From contig CAZPCZ010000055.1 in the NCBI GenBank assembly GCA_964585225.1, positions 1 through 8,887 on the forward strand: 8,887 nucleotides of DNA, read 5' to 3'. Numbering within the stretch: position 1 is the stretch's first letter; the number at the start of each line of letters is the position of its first letter. Made by a program: the position numbers and the translations under genes. This document shows positions 1-6,756 of the stretch, one piece after another. The DNA comes from CAZPCZ01 sp964585225 (lineage in GTDB: Bacteria > Patescibacteriota > Patescibacteriia > JACPHY01). The notes beneath the pieces are model-generated. The model was not told where the DNA came from. It saw nothing but the letters and a program-made list of their open reading frames with translations, and did not search any database.

Positions 1-239
1 CCCCTTCACAACTGACTCCCAGGGTCTCCCCGCGCACCGGCCCGAGGACCGCCGCCCTGCTCACCGTCGAGGAAGTCGGAGAGTGCCTGCGCCTCTCGCG
101 CACCAGCGTCTACCGCCTCGTCGAGCGCCGCCAGCTCCCCTTCTACCGCCTGCCCGGCAGCCTGCGCTTCTCGACGGATGACGTGGACGCGTTCCTCGCC
201 GCCAGGCGCGTGGAGACCATTGATCGCCAACACCTATGA
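1..239 (+). CDS. Excisionase-like helix-turn-helix DNA-binding protein, 5' end cut by the window edge
   Basis: The reading frame is open from the left edge to the TGA at 237-239 (about 78 codons visible). The core, from about 57 to 215, reads LLTVEEVGECLRLSRTSVYR and then LVERRQLPFYRLPGSLRFS, followed by a DDVDAFLAAR segment. This is the classic layout of the MerR-like excisionase (Xis/HTH_17) family: helix-turn-helix, a short beta wing with a basic tip, and a closing helix. There is no in-frame ATG, GTG or TTG in the visible part, so the start lies outside the window. Family members bind DNA near attachment sites and direct the integrase toward excision, and some also act as repressors. The TGA overlaps the integrase ATG by two bases (ATGA), so translation is probably coupled. 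Both the family call and the pairing with the next gene are strong; a role in excision is inferred from them. Confidence 0.8.
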   Translation, partial: PSQLTPRVSPRTGPRTAALLTVEEVGECLRLSRTSVYRLVERRQLPFYRLPGSLRFSTDDVDAFLAARRVETIDRQHL

Positions 240-1399
240 GCGTTCGCAAGATTCGAGATTCCTGGTGGGTCGACTTCCGCGTCGAGGACGTGCGGTATCG
301 CAAGCGCAGCCCCGACAACACGCGGGCTGGCGCGGCGGCGTACGAGGCGCTGGTGCGCGGCCGGCTCGCGCGCGGCGAGCCTATCGACGGTGAGTCCGCC
401 CGTCACCGCGCCGAGGCCCCCGGCTTCGCCGAGTTCTCGGAGCGGTGGCTGGAGTCCTACTCGAAGCCCAACCATAAGCCGTCAAACTACGCCGGGAACA
501 AGCGCCGCGTGCGCGTCCTTATCGCATGCTTCGGCACGCGACGTCTCGATGAGATCGAGGCGATCGACGTCGAGCGGTTCAAGACCAACCAGCTCGCACG
601 AGGATTGGCGCCCGCGAGCATCAACGCACTCCTCGTCACGCTCCGCAAGATTCTCCAGACAGCCGTGGATTGGACGTGCCTCGCAGCCGTTCCGAAGGTC
701 AAGAAGCTGCGCGAGCCACCACCGCCGTTTGCCTTCCTCTCGTCGGAAGAGTGCGAGGGGCTGCTCTCGGACAAGAGCGACCGGCGCTGCCACGAGATGG
801 TGCTCCTCGCGCTCCGTACCGGGATGCGCGTCGGAGAGATACTCGGCCTCGATTGGTCCGACGTGGACTTCGACCGACGGATCGTGACGGTCCGCCGCTC
901 GGCCTGGTGTGGACAACTCGTCGCGCCCAAGAGCGGCACACAGCGGCACATCCCGATGACGAGCGACCTGGCTGACGCGATCGCGTGGCGCCGGCAGGCG
1001 CAGGGGCTGCTCTTCTCCGGGCGGCGGGGCCATCCGCTCAGTGATTGGCCCGCGCGGCACGCGCTGCGGGGTCTCTGCCGGCGAACCGGCGTTCGGTACG
1101 CCGGGTGGCACGCGCTGCGGCACACGTTCAGCTCGATGCTCGTGATGAAGGGCGTGCCCCTGACGGTCGTGCAGGCGCTGCTCGGCCACGCCGACCTGCG
1201 GATGACGCTCCGGTACTCGCACCTGGCGCCGTCGGCGACGCGTGATGCCGTCGAACTTCTCGTCCCGCAGATCGCGAGGAATGGGCACCCGGTGGGCAAC
1301 GCCGACCCGGAAGCGGTCCCGGACCGACCGCCGGTTCCCCTCGAAATCGGCGCAACGACGCTGCCTGCGAGCCGGCACGCCGTCGCGGTCGCTACTTGA
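236..1399 (+). CDS. int: Tyrosine recombinase / phage-type integrase
   Basis: This 387-residue protein has the full catalytic set of the tyrosine recombinase family: R198 in GMRVGE, K232 in PKSGTQRH, H292 and R295 in HALRH, H318 in LLGH, and the nucleophile Y327 in LRYSH. The N-terminal ~60 residues (start SVRKIRDSWWVDFRVEDVRY) resemble an arm-binding domain of phage and island integrases. Residues ~63-155 form the SAM-like core-binding domain and ~165-335 the catalytic domain. A proline-rich tail of about 45 residues follows and is probably not needed for catalysis. The ATG overlaps the stop of the excisionase-like gene. The enzyme presumably integrates and excises a mobile element that extends left of the window. 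It converges on the 3' end of the dehydrogenase gene. Base composition looks somewhat more GC-rich than the metabolic genes to the right, which fits horizontal acquisition. The target site is not visible. Confidence 0.95.
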   Translation: MSVRKIRDSWWVDFRVEDVRYRKRSPDNTRAGAAAYEALVRGRLARGEPIDGESARHRAEAPGFAEFSERWLESYSKPNHKPSNYAGNKRRVRVLIACFGTRRLDEIEAIDVERFKTNQLARGLAPASINALLVTLRKILQTAVDWTCLAAVPKVKKLREPPPPFAFLSSEECEGLLSDKSDRRCHEMVLLALRTGMRVGEILGLDWSDVDFDRRIVTVRRSAWCGQLVAPKSGTQRHIPMTSDLADAIAWRRQAQGLLFSGRRGHPLSDWPARHALRGLCRRTGVRYAGWHALRHTFSSMLVMKGVPLTVVQALLGHADLRMTLRYSHLAPSATRDAVELLVPQIARNGHPVGNADPEAVPDRPPVPLEIGATTLPASRHAVAVAT

Positions 1400-1501
1400 G
1401 CACGGCCGCCTGTCAAGCGGTTGGTGTACATGGCGCGTGCACCATCCACAGGAGCTGGGGACGGCGGTGGCGGACGTGTCAAAAGAGGCGAACAGACGCG
1501 A
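1400..1501. other. Convergent intergenic gap between integrase and dehydrogenase genes
   Basis: This 102-base gap separates two convergent stop codons. I see no ORF with family features, no tRNA remnant and no U-tract terminator. The only structure noted is the weak hairpin at 1423-1443. If the integrase lies at the end of its element, as is common, an attachment site could sit here or in the end of the dehydrogenase gene, but no repeat marks it. Confidence 0.5.
1423..1443 (+). terminator. Weak hairpin after the integrase gene, possible terminator or attachment-core symmetry
   Basis: Arms 1423-1429 (GGTGTAC) and 1437-1443 (GTGCACC) pair over 7 bp around a 7-base loop. The one imperfect pair is U-G on the plus-strand RNA and C-A on the minus strand, so the structure is better in the integrase transcript. 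No run of U follows, so this is not a standard intrinsic terminator. It may be chance. Confidence 0.2.
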
Positions 1502-2488
1502 TCATCGTACGATATTCGGTGGTTCCCGTCCATCGAGTACGGCGAGGATGTTCTCGGCGGCGAGGCGAGACATGGCTTGACGGGCCTCGTGCGTGGCGGA
1601 GGCGATGTGCGGGGTGAGGATGACGTTCGGCAACGCCTTCAAGCGGAGGTGGTCATCCGGTCGGCACACGATGGACGGCTCGCACTCGAACACGTCGAGT
1701 GCCGCGCCGGCGATTTTTTTTGATTCCAGCGCGTCGAGGAGCGCGGCCTCGTCCACGATGGGCCCGCGGCTCGTGTTCACGAGAAGCGCGGTCGGCTTCA
1801 TGCGCCCGAGCCGGTCGGCGTTGATGAGGTGGCGTGTAGAGGGCAGAAGCGGGACGTGGATGGAGACGACGTCGGACTCGCGCAGGAGGTCATCGAGCGA
1901 ACGGAATTGTCCGCCGAGTTCGCGCTCGAAGTCCGGATTCGTTTTTGGGTCGCTGTAGCGGACGCGCATCCCCATACCCTTCACGCACCGCTCCGCAACG
2001 CCGAAACCGATGCGGCCGAGGCCGATGATGCCGAGTGTCTTTCCCTTGAGCTCCATGCCGAGGAAGAGGAAGGGGTCCCATCCTTGGTACCGGCCAGACT
2101 TCGCGTACCGATCTGCCTCCGGGATGCGTCGCGCGAGCGCGAACATGAGCGCGACGGTGTGCTCGGCGACCGCGTCCGTGAGCACGCCCGGCGTGTTCGT
2201 CACGACGATACCCCGCGCTTTCGCCGCCACGAGGTTTACATTGTCCATGCCAACCGCGTAGTTCGCGACGATTCGGAGATTCGGTTTTCCCGCGTCAAGG
2301 ACATCGCCATCCACGCGGTCCGTGAGCTGACAGAGCAGCGCCTCCGGCCGATGCTCGCGGATGGCCGCGACGAGCTCCTCCTTCGTGAGCACGCGATCAT
2401 GCGGGCTCACGACCACGTGGTGGCCCCTCGCCTCGAGGAGTTTCAATCCCTCATCCGGAATGCGGCGGGAGACGTACACCGTAGGCAT
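1502..2488 (-). CDS. D-2-hydroxyacid dehydrogenase, glyoxylate/hydroxypyruvate reductase type
   Basis: This 328-residue NAD(P)-dependent oxidoreductase belongs to the D-isomer-specific 2-hydroxyacid dehydrogenase family. The Rossmann motif is GLGRIG at residues 156-161. The catalytic triad is complete: R241 in NTSRGP, E270 in FECEP and H294 in TPHIASAT. The substrate-domain signatures NYAVGMDN (76-83) and TNTPGVLTDAVAEH (97-110) are closer to glyoxylate/hydroxypyruvate reductases (GyaR/GhrB type) than to phosphoglycerate dehydrogenase, and there is no ACT domain at the C-terminus. It would reduce glyoxylate or hydroxypyruvate to glycolate or glycerate in the cytoplasm; exact substrate and cofactor are not decidable here. 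It is the last gene of the minus-strand cluster, 31 bases after the PfkB gene, with no clear Shine-Dalgarno site. A run of eight A in the coding strand (1714-1721) encodes the SKK of ESKKIAG. Confidence 0.92.
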   Translation of the reverse strand: MPTVYVSRRIPDEGLKLLEARGHHVVVSPHDRVLTKEELVAAIREHRPEALLCQLTDRVDGDVLDAGKPNLRIVANYAVGMDNVNLVAAKARGIVVTNTPGVLTDAVAEHTVALMFALARRIPEADRYAKSGRYQGWDPFLFLGMELKGKTLGIIGLGRIGFGVAERCVKGMGMRVRYSDPKTNPDFERELGGQFRSLDDLLRESDVVSIHVPLLPSTRHLINADRLGRMKPTALLVNTSRGPIVDEAALLDALESKKIAGAALDVFECEPSIVCRPDDHLRLKALPNVILTPHIASATHEARQAMSRLAAENILAVLDGREPPNIVR

Positions 2489-2519
2489 AAAGGCGTACAG
2501 GTGGAGAGGAGTACGAGCG

Positions 2520-3584
2520 CTACACTTCTCTCACGCGGTACTTTGCGAGCGCCGCGCGGCTTGGGACCTTGCGTAGGATCCCCGCCTTCGCGCCCATGTG
2601 CATGATGACGCCCTCGGCGTTGGCCATGGCGATACGGAGGGCATCGATGAGTCCAAATCCGAATCTATTTCGTTTGGGTCCTGCTTCCAGGCCGACCACG
2701 AACGCCGACCCGAATGCATCACCCGCGCCGGTCGTGTTCACGGCCTTGAGGTTCCGTGACGCGATGTGCCATGTCGTCCCGCCAGCGTGGACGTACGCAC
2801 CACCCGAACCATCGGTGAGGAGGAGGTACGGACCGGTTGCTGCCGCCATCGCCTCACAGGCATCGCAGGATGGGCCGCAGTCCGGACAGGCGACCGACGC
2901 ACCACCGAGCGCCGCGATGATTGCCTTGAGCCTCTTCGGATCAAGCTTCGTGAGTTGCGCGGCCTCCTCGCGGTTCACGTTGAACACGGTGCAGCGCCGA
3001 GCGAGCGGGCCAATCACCTTCCAACCGCGACGAATTTCTCCGCCGCCCGGGTTCCACACCACCTTCGCCCCGACACGTTCTGCGTGGTTGAGGATCTTTT
3101 TGAAGAGCGCGAGGTCGCCACCGAGCGAAGTGACGTAGAACCACCTTGTTTTGAGTTTCGCCCACGGGATCTCGGCCGTCGTGAGCCCTTCGGATGCTCC
3201 ACGGTGGACGAGGATCGTCCGCTCGCCGGACCCCGAGAGCAGGATAATCGAGTAGCCGGTGTGGAGCTTCGGATCGCGTTGCACGAATCGCGTGTCCACG
3301 CGGTCACCCCGGAGGTCGGCGAGCACCGTCTGCCCGCCAGTATCCTCTGCACCGATGCGGCAGACCGTCGCGACGCGACGCCGTCCGAGCCGCGCGAACG
3401 TCACCGCGGCGTTCGTCGCGCCGCCGCCGGTCGTGAAGTGGATCTCGTCCACCGGCACTTTCGATCCAAGTGGGAGGCACACATCCACACCGGTCGGCGA
3501 GTGCACCGCCGCATGCGTCTCCAGCGCCTTCGAGCGCAGGAAGACATCCCGCGTCGCGGAGCCAATGGTGATGACATCGAACAT
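2520..3584 (-). CDS. PfkB-family carbohydrate kinase with a cysteine-rich insertion
   Basis: This 354-residue protein is a ribokinase/PfkB-fold sugar kinase. It starts with FDVITIGSATRDVF, has the substrate-side motif GGGATNAAVTFARLG at 53-67, and carries the C-terminal family signature NTTGAGDAFGSAF at 283-295 with the catalytic base D289 and the anion hole GAGD. The family phosphorylates sugars, sugar phosphates or nucleosides with ATP; substrate cannot be read from sequence. Its place 12 bases downstream of the aldolase gene suggests a sugar phosphate. The odd feature is a ~26-residue insertion (about 227-252) before the LLLTDGSGGAY strand, carrying C233, C236, C240 and C243 in a CxxC-x3-CxxC pattern that could bind a metal. 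It is a paralogue of the kinase at 4541-5530: both share a long N-terminal segment ending in a CL..G.K.PV-like motif. It ends with TAG. Confidence 0.92.
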   Translation of the reverse strand: MFDVITIGSATRDVFLRSKALETHAAVHSPTGVDVCLPLGSKVPVDEIHFTTGGGATNAAVTFARLGRRRVATVCRIGAEDTGGQTVLADLRGDRVDTRFVQRDPKLHTGYSIILLSGSGERTILVHRGASEGLTTAEIPWAKLKTRWFYVTSLGGDLALFKKILNHAERVGAKVVWNPGGGEIRRGWKVIGPLARRCTVFNVNREEAAQLTKLDPKRLKAIIAALGGASVACPDCGPSCDACEAMAAATGPYLLLTDGSGGAYVHAGGTTWHIASRNLKAVNTTGAGDAFGSAFVVGLEAGPKRNRFGFGLIDALRIAMANAEGVIMHMGAKAGILRKVPSRAALAKYRVREV

Positions 3585-3596
3585 ACGAGTTCCGTT

Positions 3597-4538
3597 TTAA
3601 GCTTTACCCTTCGAACCAAACACCCGAATCCGCTGCTCCACGATTGTTTGCACCTTGTCTCGTGCGGGGCTGAGGAGCTTGCGGGGGTCGTACACTTTTT
3701 TATCCTCCATGATGATCTCACGAACCGCGGCGGTGAAGGCGATGCGGAGGTCGGTGTCCGTGTTGATCTTCGCGATGCCGAACGTGATCGCTTTGCGGAT
3801 TTGCGCATCGGGGATCCCCTTCGCGCCTTCCAGGCGCTGGCAATCCCCGAGCATGGAGCAGTACATCCGCGTTTCCCCGACGAGGTCTTCCGGCACGGAT
3901 GATGCGCCGTGGAGCACGAGCGGGGTGTTCGGGAGGAGCGCGTGGATGCGGCGGAGCCGTGCGATGTCGAGCTCCACAGCGCCCTTCGCTTTGTGTGCGC
4001 CGTGGGCCGTGCCAATCGACACCGCGAGCGAGTCGCATCCCGTGCGCTCCACGAAATCGAGTGCTTGTTCGGGGTTCGTAAACGTCGCCTCTCGCTCCGA
4101 GACCGACACGAAGTCCTCAACGCCCTTGATCGCACCGAGCTCGGCTTCAACTGCCACGCCCTTCGCATGCGCGAGCTTCACGATGTGCGCGGTGTTCCGG
4201 ACATTCTCGGCATACGGGAGCGACGAGCCGTCGTACATGACGCTTGTGTAGCCGGATACCATTGCTTGCTTGACGATCTTCAAGTCCTTCCCATGGTCGA
4301 GGTGGAGAACGACCGGCACCTTCACGCGTTTCGCCGCGGTACGGATCATCGCGATGAGCATTTCCATGCCCGCGTACTCAATGGCGCCCTCGCTCGTCTG
4401 GAGGATGACCGGTGCGCGCTGCGTTTCCGCGGCCGTGATGATCCCTTGGAGGAGTTCGAGATTGTTCACGTTGAACGCACCAATGGCGTACTTCCCTCGG
4501 AGCGCCCTTCGTAGCAGTGGTCGTGGGTCAGCGAGCAT
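3597..4538 (-). CDS. fba: Class II fructose-bisphosphate aldolase
   Basis: This 313-residue zinc-dependent aldolase cleaves fructose-1,6-bisphosphate into glyceraldehyde-3-phosphate and dihydroxyacetone phosphate, or runs in reverse. Visible family features are GAFNVNN (20-26), the LHLDHG motif with catalytic D81 and zinc ligand H82, EAELG (131-135), GTAHG with H179, LHGASS with H210, and the phosphate-binding INTDTDLR segment (258-265). Length is normal for the family. The frame stays open far upstream, but the ATG at 4538 is chosen because homology begins there (MLADPRPLLRRALRGKYAIG) and it lies two bases after the stop of the preceding kinase. Tagatose-bisphosphate aldolases (GatY/KbaY) belong to the same family, so that substrate remains possible, but the central-carbon neighbours favour fructose-bisphosphate. 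No strong Shine-Dalgarno is visible; translation is probably coupled to the kinase. Confidence 0.93.
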   Translation of the reverse strand: MLADPRPLLRRALRGKYAIGAFNVNNLELLQGIITAAETQRAPVILQTSEGAIEYAGMEMLIAMIRTAAKRVKVPVVLHLDHGKDLKIVKQAMVSGYTSVMYDGSSLPYAENVRNTAHIVKLAHAKGVAVEAELGAIKGVEDFVSVSEREATFTNPEQALDFVERTGCDSLAVSIGTAHGAHKAKGAVELDIARLRRIHALLPNTPLVLHGASSVPEDLVGETRMYCSMLGDCQRLEGAKGIPDAQIRKAITFGIAKINTDTDLRIAFTAAVREIIMEDKKVYDPRKLLSPARDKVQTIVEQRIRVFGSKGKA

Positions 4539-4540
4539 AT

Positions 4541-5530
4541 TCAGAGTGCTTTCGCGGTGATCGCACGCTGCGCGCGGAGCGACCGCGCCATCCTGGTCTT
4601 CGTGAGGAGTCCCGGTTGCGGGCCAACGACGCTGATGACGGATGCGGCATTCGCCGCCCCCCAGCGGAGGCACTTCGGGAGGTCCTTCCCGTACATGCGT
4701 GCGGCGATGAACCCGGTCGCGAAGCTGTCGCCCGCGCCGGTCATCTCGACGACCTTCGCGGGGAATGTCCCGAGGTGCCACACCTCGCCGCCGTCGAACG
4801 CGTAGCTCCCGCGAGCTCCATCCGTCACGACGACGACGGTCGGCCCGAGCTTCCAGAGTCGAGCAATGAGGTGGCGGAGGTCGAGCTCGCCGGAGCGGTG
4901 GTTTAAGAGCGCGTGCCCCTCTTCCTTGTTCACGAACAGCACATCGGTCGAGCGGATGACCGGTGCGAGTTTCCGCACGCCGCCCTGGAGCTGGATGACG
5001 CCGGGATTGAATGCGAGCTTGGCTCGCCGACGCTTCACCATTGCGACGAGGTCGCGGAAGAGCTCCTCGTAATCCTCGCCCATCTCGGAAAGGTAGAGCC
5101 ACTTGAAGGGCGCGAGCTTCGGGAGGTGGTAGTGGTGCGGCCGGTGGGCGGCGAGCATCGTGCGCTCTCCCCTGTACGTGATGACGATCGAGTAGCTCGA
5201 GCGTTCGTGCTTGAGGACTTTCACGTACCGTGCATCCACGCGCTCTTCTTTGAGGCGCGCTCGTGCGAGCGTGGCGGTCGCATCGGCTCCGAGGATCGCG
5301 TAGATCGCGGTGCGAATGCCCAGCCGGCGCATGCCGACGGCCACGTTCGCCGCCGATCCCGCGATCTGCGGTTCGAAGTCCTCGACAGGAATCTTCGCAC
5401 CGTGCTCGAGGCAGAGGAAACAGCGTTTTTCGTCGCCCTCCGCTACTTTCAGGCCGCACTGGAGGTGCGCATCGTGGAGCACGACGAACGTGTCGAGCTT
5501 GATGTCGCCGATGGTCACGAGATCATGCAT
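4541..5530 (-). CDS. PfkB-family carbohydrate kinase, second paralogue
   Basis: This 329-residue sugar kinase of the ribokinase/PfkB fold has an N-terminal HDLVTIGDIKLDTFV strand-turn, the GSAANVAVGMRRLG substrate-binding segment at 58-71, a VVVVTDGARGSYAF strand at 232-245 and the signature MTGAGDSFATGF at 263-274 with catalytic base D268. It lacks the four-cysteine insertion of its paralogue, but has a CFLC pair at residues 37-40. Its stop codon lies two bases before the aldolase start, the tightest kinase-aldolase link in the cluster. That makes it the better candidate for a 6-phosphofructokinase (PfkB/Pfk-2 type) or tagatose-6-phosphate kinase supplying the aldolase; this is inference from context, not from residues. 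No Shine-Dalgarno is seen upstream of the ATG, which follows the repeat-rich gap at 5531-5633. Confidence 0.93.
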   Translation of the reverse strand: MHDLVTIGDIKLDTFVVLHDAHLQCGLKVAEGDEKRCFLCLEHGAKIPVEDFEPQIAGSAANVAVGMRRLGIRTAIYAILGADATATLARARLKEERVDARYVKVLKHERSSYSIVITYRGERTMLAAHRPHHYHLPKLAPFKWLYLSEMGEDYEELFRDLVAMVKRRRAKLAFNPGVIQLQGGVRKLAPVIRSTDVLFVNKEEGHALLNHRSGELDLRHLIARLWKLGPTVVVVTDGARGSYAFDGGEVWHLGTFPAKVVEMTGAGDSFATGFIAARMYGKDLPKCLRWGAANAASVISVVGPQPGLLTKTRMARSLRAQRAITAKAL

Positions 5531-5540
5531 ACGAGATACG

Positions 5541-5635
5541 GATGATGCGGATCAGCCGAGCAGATGATGCGGATATGCAGATCGACACATCCGCGTCATC
5601 CGCATATCTGTATATCCACGAAGAATCCGCATATC
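5541..5635. repeat. Repeat-built intergenic region with stem-loop
   Basis: The 103-base gap between the transketolase C and PfkB genes is made largely of short related repeats. GATGATGCGGAT occurs at 5541-5552 and again at 5563-5574. On the same strand the inverted form ATCCGCATATC occurs at 5598-5608 and 5625-5635. CAGATGATGCGGAT at 5561-5574 pairs with ATCCGCATATCTG at 5598-5610: 13 bp with one bulged base and a 23-base loop. The last repeat runs into the TGA stop of the transketolase C gene (5634-5636). There is no U-tract, so it is not a standard terminator. It may stabilise or process the mRNA, or be an intergenic repeat family. Confidence 0.6.
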
Positions 5636-6755
5636 AGTGATTGCGCGTCAGCGCTGCGATGATGAACGGTGCGGTCATCCCATACTTCTCGAGGAGTTCC
5701 ATGGGTTCGCCGGACTCCCCGAATGAATCCGGCATGCCGATCGGTGTGATTGGCGTGGGCCGATACTGCGCGAGGGTTTCCGTGACGGCACCGAAGAGCC
5801 CGCCGGTAATCTGGTGCTCCTCGACGGTGACGACGCGGCCTGTTTTCTTCGCAGATGCCGCGATGGTGGCGTGGTCGATCGGTTTCAGCGTCGCGCAATT
5901 GATGATTTCAACGTCGCGGCGGCCGACGCGTTTGAGCATCGCGCGAATGGACGTCGGCGTCCATCGCGTGACGGCCCTCGCGCGCGCCATCGAATGTCCA
6001 TGGAGCTTTGAGGTTTTCACCCGCTGAGCGATGGCGGGGTAGCGGGCGAGGAGCGTGCGGATCGCGTGCACGTTGCCTGCGATGCACTCCGCCGCGAGGA
6101 GCGCTTCGTACACGAGCGGGCCACACGCGACGATCGTTGCGTCGCACCCGACGCGGAAAACCTGTGCGCGACCGATCGCGAACGGCGTCCGCGGCGTTGT
6201 GATCACCGGCGTCTTCTCCCGCGCGAAGCGGAGGTACGCTGGGCCAGCCATTGCCGCGGCTGCGAATGTGGCCTTCCGCGTCTCGTGGACGTCACACGGC
6301 GCGAGCACGGTCATGTTTGGGAGCACGCGCATGATCGCGAGGTCTTCGAGTGCCTGGTGCGTCGCACCATCGGGCCCCACCGAGATCCCCGCGTGCGCGC
6401 CAGCAATTTTCACATTCGCTTCCCCATACGCGGTCGTCAGCCGAATCTGCTCCCAGCTCCGCCCGGGCGAGAACACCGCATAGCTCGACGTGAAAGGGAT
6501 CTTCCCGTAGTTCGCCATGCCCGCTGCGAGCCCCGCCATGTTTTGCTCCGCCACGCCAACTTCGATGAACCGATCCGGAAACGCCTTCTGGAACGCGAGC
6601 GAGCGCGTCGATTCCGTGAGGTCGCAGCAGAGCACGACGACGTTCGGGTCCTTCTTCCCCGCGAGCACGATGCCCTCCCCGTACCCATTGCGAGTCGGGA
6701 TCTGTTCAACATCGCGCGCGAAGAGGGTTGGATTCAGCGATTTTGCAAGGGCCAT
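5634..6755 (-). CDS. Transketolase, C-terminal subunit (pyrimidine-binding and C-terminal domains), with insertion
   Basis: This 373-residue protein is the second half of a split transketolase. It pairs with the N subunit to transfer two-carbon units between ketose and aldose phosphates using thiamine diphosphate. The pyrimidine-binding domain shows DLTESTRS (45-52), the catalytic glutamate E70 in GVAEQNMAGLAAG, and FTSSYAVFSPGRSWEQIR (88-105). The C-terminal domain shows ATLKPIDHATI (288-298) and VEEHQITGGLF (311-321). It is longer than the usual ~310-320 residues because ~56 basic residues (about 224-279) lie between VYEALLAAE and VEIINCATLKPID, where homologues normally have a short loop. 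The frame is intact across the insertion. The ATG is one base after the N-subunit stop, so the two are translated together; GAGGAG lies 12 bases upstream. A 1-deoxyxylulose-5-phosphate synthase or dehydrogenase E1 half is less likely given the neighbours and motifs. Confidence 0.93.
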   Translation of the reverse strand: MALAKSLNPTLFARDVEQIPTRNGYGEGIVLAGKKDPNVVVLCCDLTESTRSLAFQKAFPDRFIEVGVAEQNMAGLAAGMANYGKIPFTSSYAVFSPGRSWEQIRLTTAYGEANVKIAGAHAGISVGPDGATHQALEDLAIMRVLPNMTVLAPCDVHETRKATFAAAAMAGPAYLRFAREKTPVITTPRTPFAIGRAQVFRVGCDATIVACGPLVYEALLAAECIAGNVHAIRTLLARYPAIAQRVKTSKLHGHSMARARAVTRWTPTSIRAMLKRVGRRDVEIINCATLKPIDHATIAASAKKTGRVVTVEEHQITGGLFGAVTETLAQYRPTPITPIGMPDSFGESGEPMELLEKYGMTAPFIIAALTRNH

Positions 6756-6756
6756 A

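Noticed and set aside
1400..1501. tRNA gene as integration target next to the integrase
   Set aside because: No cloverleaf or T-arm consensus could be found on either strand.
482..1533. Long open frames on the minus strand across the integrase gene
   Set aside because: They are R/P/S-rich shadows typical of GC-rich DNA, while the plus strand has all integrase catalytic residues.
2766..3902. 378-codon open frame on the plus strand across the PfkB and aldolase genes
   Set aside because: No domain features, crosses two real genes and their gap; it is the antisense of confirmed kinase and aldolase coding sequence.
4539..5459. Long upstream extension of the aldolase frame (620 codons in all)
   Set aside because: The added part is an arginine-rich reading antiparallel in phase to the second PfkB gene, which has full family motifs. 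Aldolase homology starts at the ATG at 4538.
5541..5635. CRISPR array
   Set aside because: The repeats are short, in both orientations, unevenly spaced and without regular spacers.
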